Positions 6,140 through 7,373 of a stretch of DNA of 7,373 nt are shown here, in pieces (position 1 is the stretch's first letter; the number at the start of each line of letters is the position of its first letter). Position numbers and translations under genes: made by a program. Below the pieces are notes generated by a model. It was given only the letters and a program-made list of their open reading frames with translations. It was not told the DNA's origin and ran no database searches. Origin of the DNA: Candidatus Iainarchaeum sp. (lineage in GTDB: Archaea > Micrarchaeota > Micrarchaeia > Anstonellales > Bilamarchaeaceae); NCBI GenBank assembly GCA_028711485.1, contig JAQTSF010000036.1, positions 1 to 7,373 of the forward strand, given 5' to 3'.

Positions 6140-7351
6140 TTACTCTTTGAACAATTTTTTGACTTTTGAGAGGATTTTTTCTTTTTCTTTGCAATCTTTA
6201 AGTGCAAAACCAAGTACTTCTGCAAAATTCTTAACCTTATGAACTTTTATTTTCTCAGAATCTTCTTTTGTGAGATAAATATCGCTGAAATTAAGTGAAG
6301 GTACTATTGCATTTTTTATTCCGCTCTCAATTGCAGCATTTATTTTTCCGCTTACACCCCCAACAGGCAGAACCTCTCCACGAACATCAAGAGAGCCGGT
6401 CATTGCAAAATCCTGTCTTACAGGTATTCCTTCAAGTGCAGAAATAACTGCAACTGCTATTGAAATAGAAGCACTGTCTCCCTCTAGACCCTCGTAAGTT
6501 TGCAAAAATTGAATATGAATATCTTTTTGTGAAATATCTTTTCCAATATGTTTTTTTATTATTGCAGAAACATTTTTCACTGCCTCTTTTGCAATTGTTC
6601 CTAATTTTCCTGTAGCAATAACTTTTCCCTCTGCTCTGGAGGAAGCAGGAGTTATTTCGGCAACAATTGGAAGAACGATTCCTGCATTCGGATCTCCCAT
6701 TATTGCGAGACCATTAACTCGCCCTATTTCGCTTCCTTCATTTATGATCATCTGATAATCTTTTTTTCTTTCAATCATTTTTCTTCCTAATTGGAATTCT
6801 ATTGAAGTAAATACTTTCTTTGCTTTTTCAACATGAGAAACTTCAACGTACTTTGCTTCCTCCTCTTTTGCAATATCTCCGGATGCTCTAATTAATCCTC
6901 CAAGTTCTCTGAGATTCATTGTAAATTTCTTTTTTCTCCCGGAAGTTCTTCTTGCTTCTTCTATAACTTTGGATACTGCTTCGAAAGTAAAAGGAGGAAT
7001 TTTTGCATCTTTTTTTATTTCCTGCGCTATAAATTGCACAAGTTTTTCTTCATTTTCAGGATAGTCATTCATTTCATCTTCCATATATACTTCATAACCT
7101 GCTCCACGAATTCTTGAACGAAGCGCAGGATGTATACTCTTTAGATCAGGAAGGTTTCCTGAAGCAACTAAAACAAAATCTGCTGGAACTGAATCTGTTT
7201 TTACAAGTGCTCCTGAAGAGGTGTCGCTCTGACCGGTAATTGAATATTTTTTCTCCTGCATTGCAGTTAGTATTTCCTGCTGCCAGTTCATTTTCAAAGA
7301 AGCGATTTCATCTATAAATAAAACTCCGTTATTTGCTTTGTGTATTGCCAC
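6140..7351 (-). CDS. lonB: Archaeal Lon protease LonB, C-terminal part (5' end broken or outside window)
   Basis: This is an ATP-dependent AAA+ protease that degrades misfolded and regulatory proteins; archaeal LonB is normally membrane-anchored. In the 403-residue frame the Walker B motif is GVLFIDEI (D14, E15), sensor 1 is LVASGNL (N66), and the arginine-finger region is HPALRSRIRG (78-83). The alpha-helical AAA lid runs to about 185, and the S16-type protease domain fills about 205-385. The catalytic dyad is present: S293 in GDSAS and K336 in GGVSGK. The Walker A part and the two membrane helices that archaeal LonB carries between Walker A and B are missing, so more than 200 residues lie upstream. 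The frame closes at TAA 7357-7355, two codons before the GTG at 7351, yet conserved residues (AHLR) continue beyond it in the same frame. That GTG has no RBS and is unlikely to be a real start. Confidence 0.95.
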   Translation of the reverse strand: MAIHKANNGVLFIDEIASLKMNWQQEILTAMQEKKYSITGQSDTSSGALVKTDSVPADFVLVASGNLPDLKSIHPALRSRIRGAGYEVYMEDEMNDYPENEEKLVQFIAQEIKKDAKIPPFTFEAVSKVIEEARRTSGRKKKFTMNLRELGGLIRASGDIAKEEEAKYVEVSHVEKAKKVFTSIEFQLGRKMIERKKDYQMIINEGSEIGRVNGLAIMGDPNAGIVLPIVAEITPASSRAEGKVIATGKLGTIAKEAVKNVSAIIKKHIGKDISQKDIHIQFLQTYEGLEGDSASISIAVAVISALEGIPVRQDFAMTGSLDVRGEVLPVGGVSGKINAAIESGIKNAIVPSLNFSDIYLTKEDSEKIKVHKVKNFAEVLGFALKDCKEKEKILSKVKKLFKE

Positions 7352-7354
7352 CCC

Positions 7355-7357
7355 TTA
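7355..7357 (-). other. In-frame TAA inside the conserved LonB register
   Basis: Reading the minus strand from the right edge in the LonB frame gives A-H-L-R-E-stop-G-V-A-I-H-K-A. Archaeal LonB proteins have a motif of the same length and form here, of the type AHxRVxxGxIHxA, just before Walker B (recalled from the family, not aligned). The flanking residues and the spacing fit and only the middle four positions are garbled. In a shifted frame those bases read GTA AGG GGT GG (V-R-G-G), which fits the motif. Two small compensating indels, in the AGAGA and GGGGTGG runs, or a sequencing error would explain the stop. Confidence 0.7.
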
Positions 7358-7373
7358 CTCTCTTAAATGAGCA

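Noticed and set aside
7349..7351. GTG as a true start of a shortened Lon
   Set aside because: There is no RBS before it, it would begin inside the conserved motif before Walker B, and it would drop Walker A and the membrane anchor.

Overview
The window looks like an AT-rich archaeal chromosome segment with every gene on the minus strand. The evidence is an archaeal-type Lon protease (LonB), an archaeal-length ribosomal protein uS10, a TTTATAAATA box of the archaeal TATA type, and GGTG/GGTGAT Shine-Dalgarno elements. The AT richness, lysine-rich housekeeping proteins and novel secreted protein would suit a DPANN-type lineage, but that is an inference.

Layout in the direction of transcription, from high to low coordinates. 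(1) 7373-6140: the C-terminal two thirds of lonB. The conserved reading register crosses an in-frame TAA at 7357-7355, close to the window edge. (2) 6139-5983: intergenic, with T-tracts after lonB and an unusual uS10 leader. The leader has a 20-bp repeat of the uS10 translation start, an 18-bp-stem hairpin, and a 22-codon leader ORF whose stop overlaps the uS10 start. (3) 5982-5677: uS10. (4) 5676-5417: intergenic, with T-tracts after uS10, a perfect 83-bp tandem duplication, a long inverted repeat, then a TATA box and RBS. (5) 5416-1: a tight three-gene operon. It encodes a 985-aa cytosolic protein (TTG start), a 477-aa protein with a beta-barrel-like C-terminal half, and a signal-peptide protein that runs off the left edge. 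I do not recognise any of the three.

The lonB and uS10 genes are ordinary housekeeping genes, although both show oddities. The operon at 5416-1 is the candidate undescribed system. It pairs two large proteins without signal peptides with one exported protein, has gaps of only 8 and 9 nt, has its own promoter, and has roughly half the lysine content of the neighbouring housekeeping proteins. One reading is a cell-surface or envelope structure, because the 477-aa protein ends like an outer-membrane strand and the third protein is exported. No known family supports this directly.
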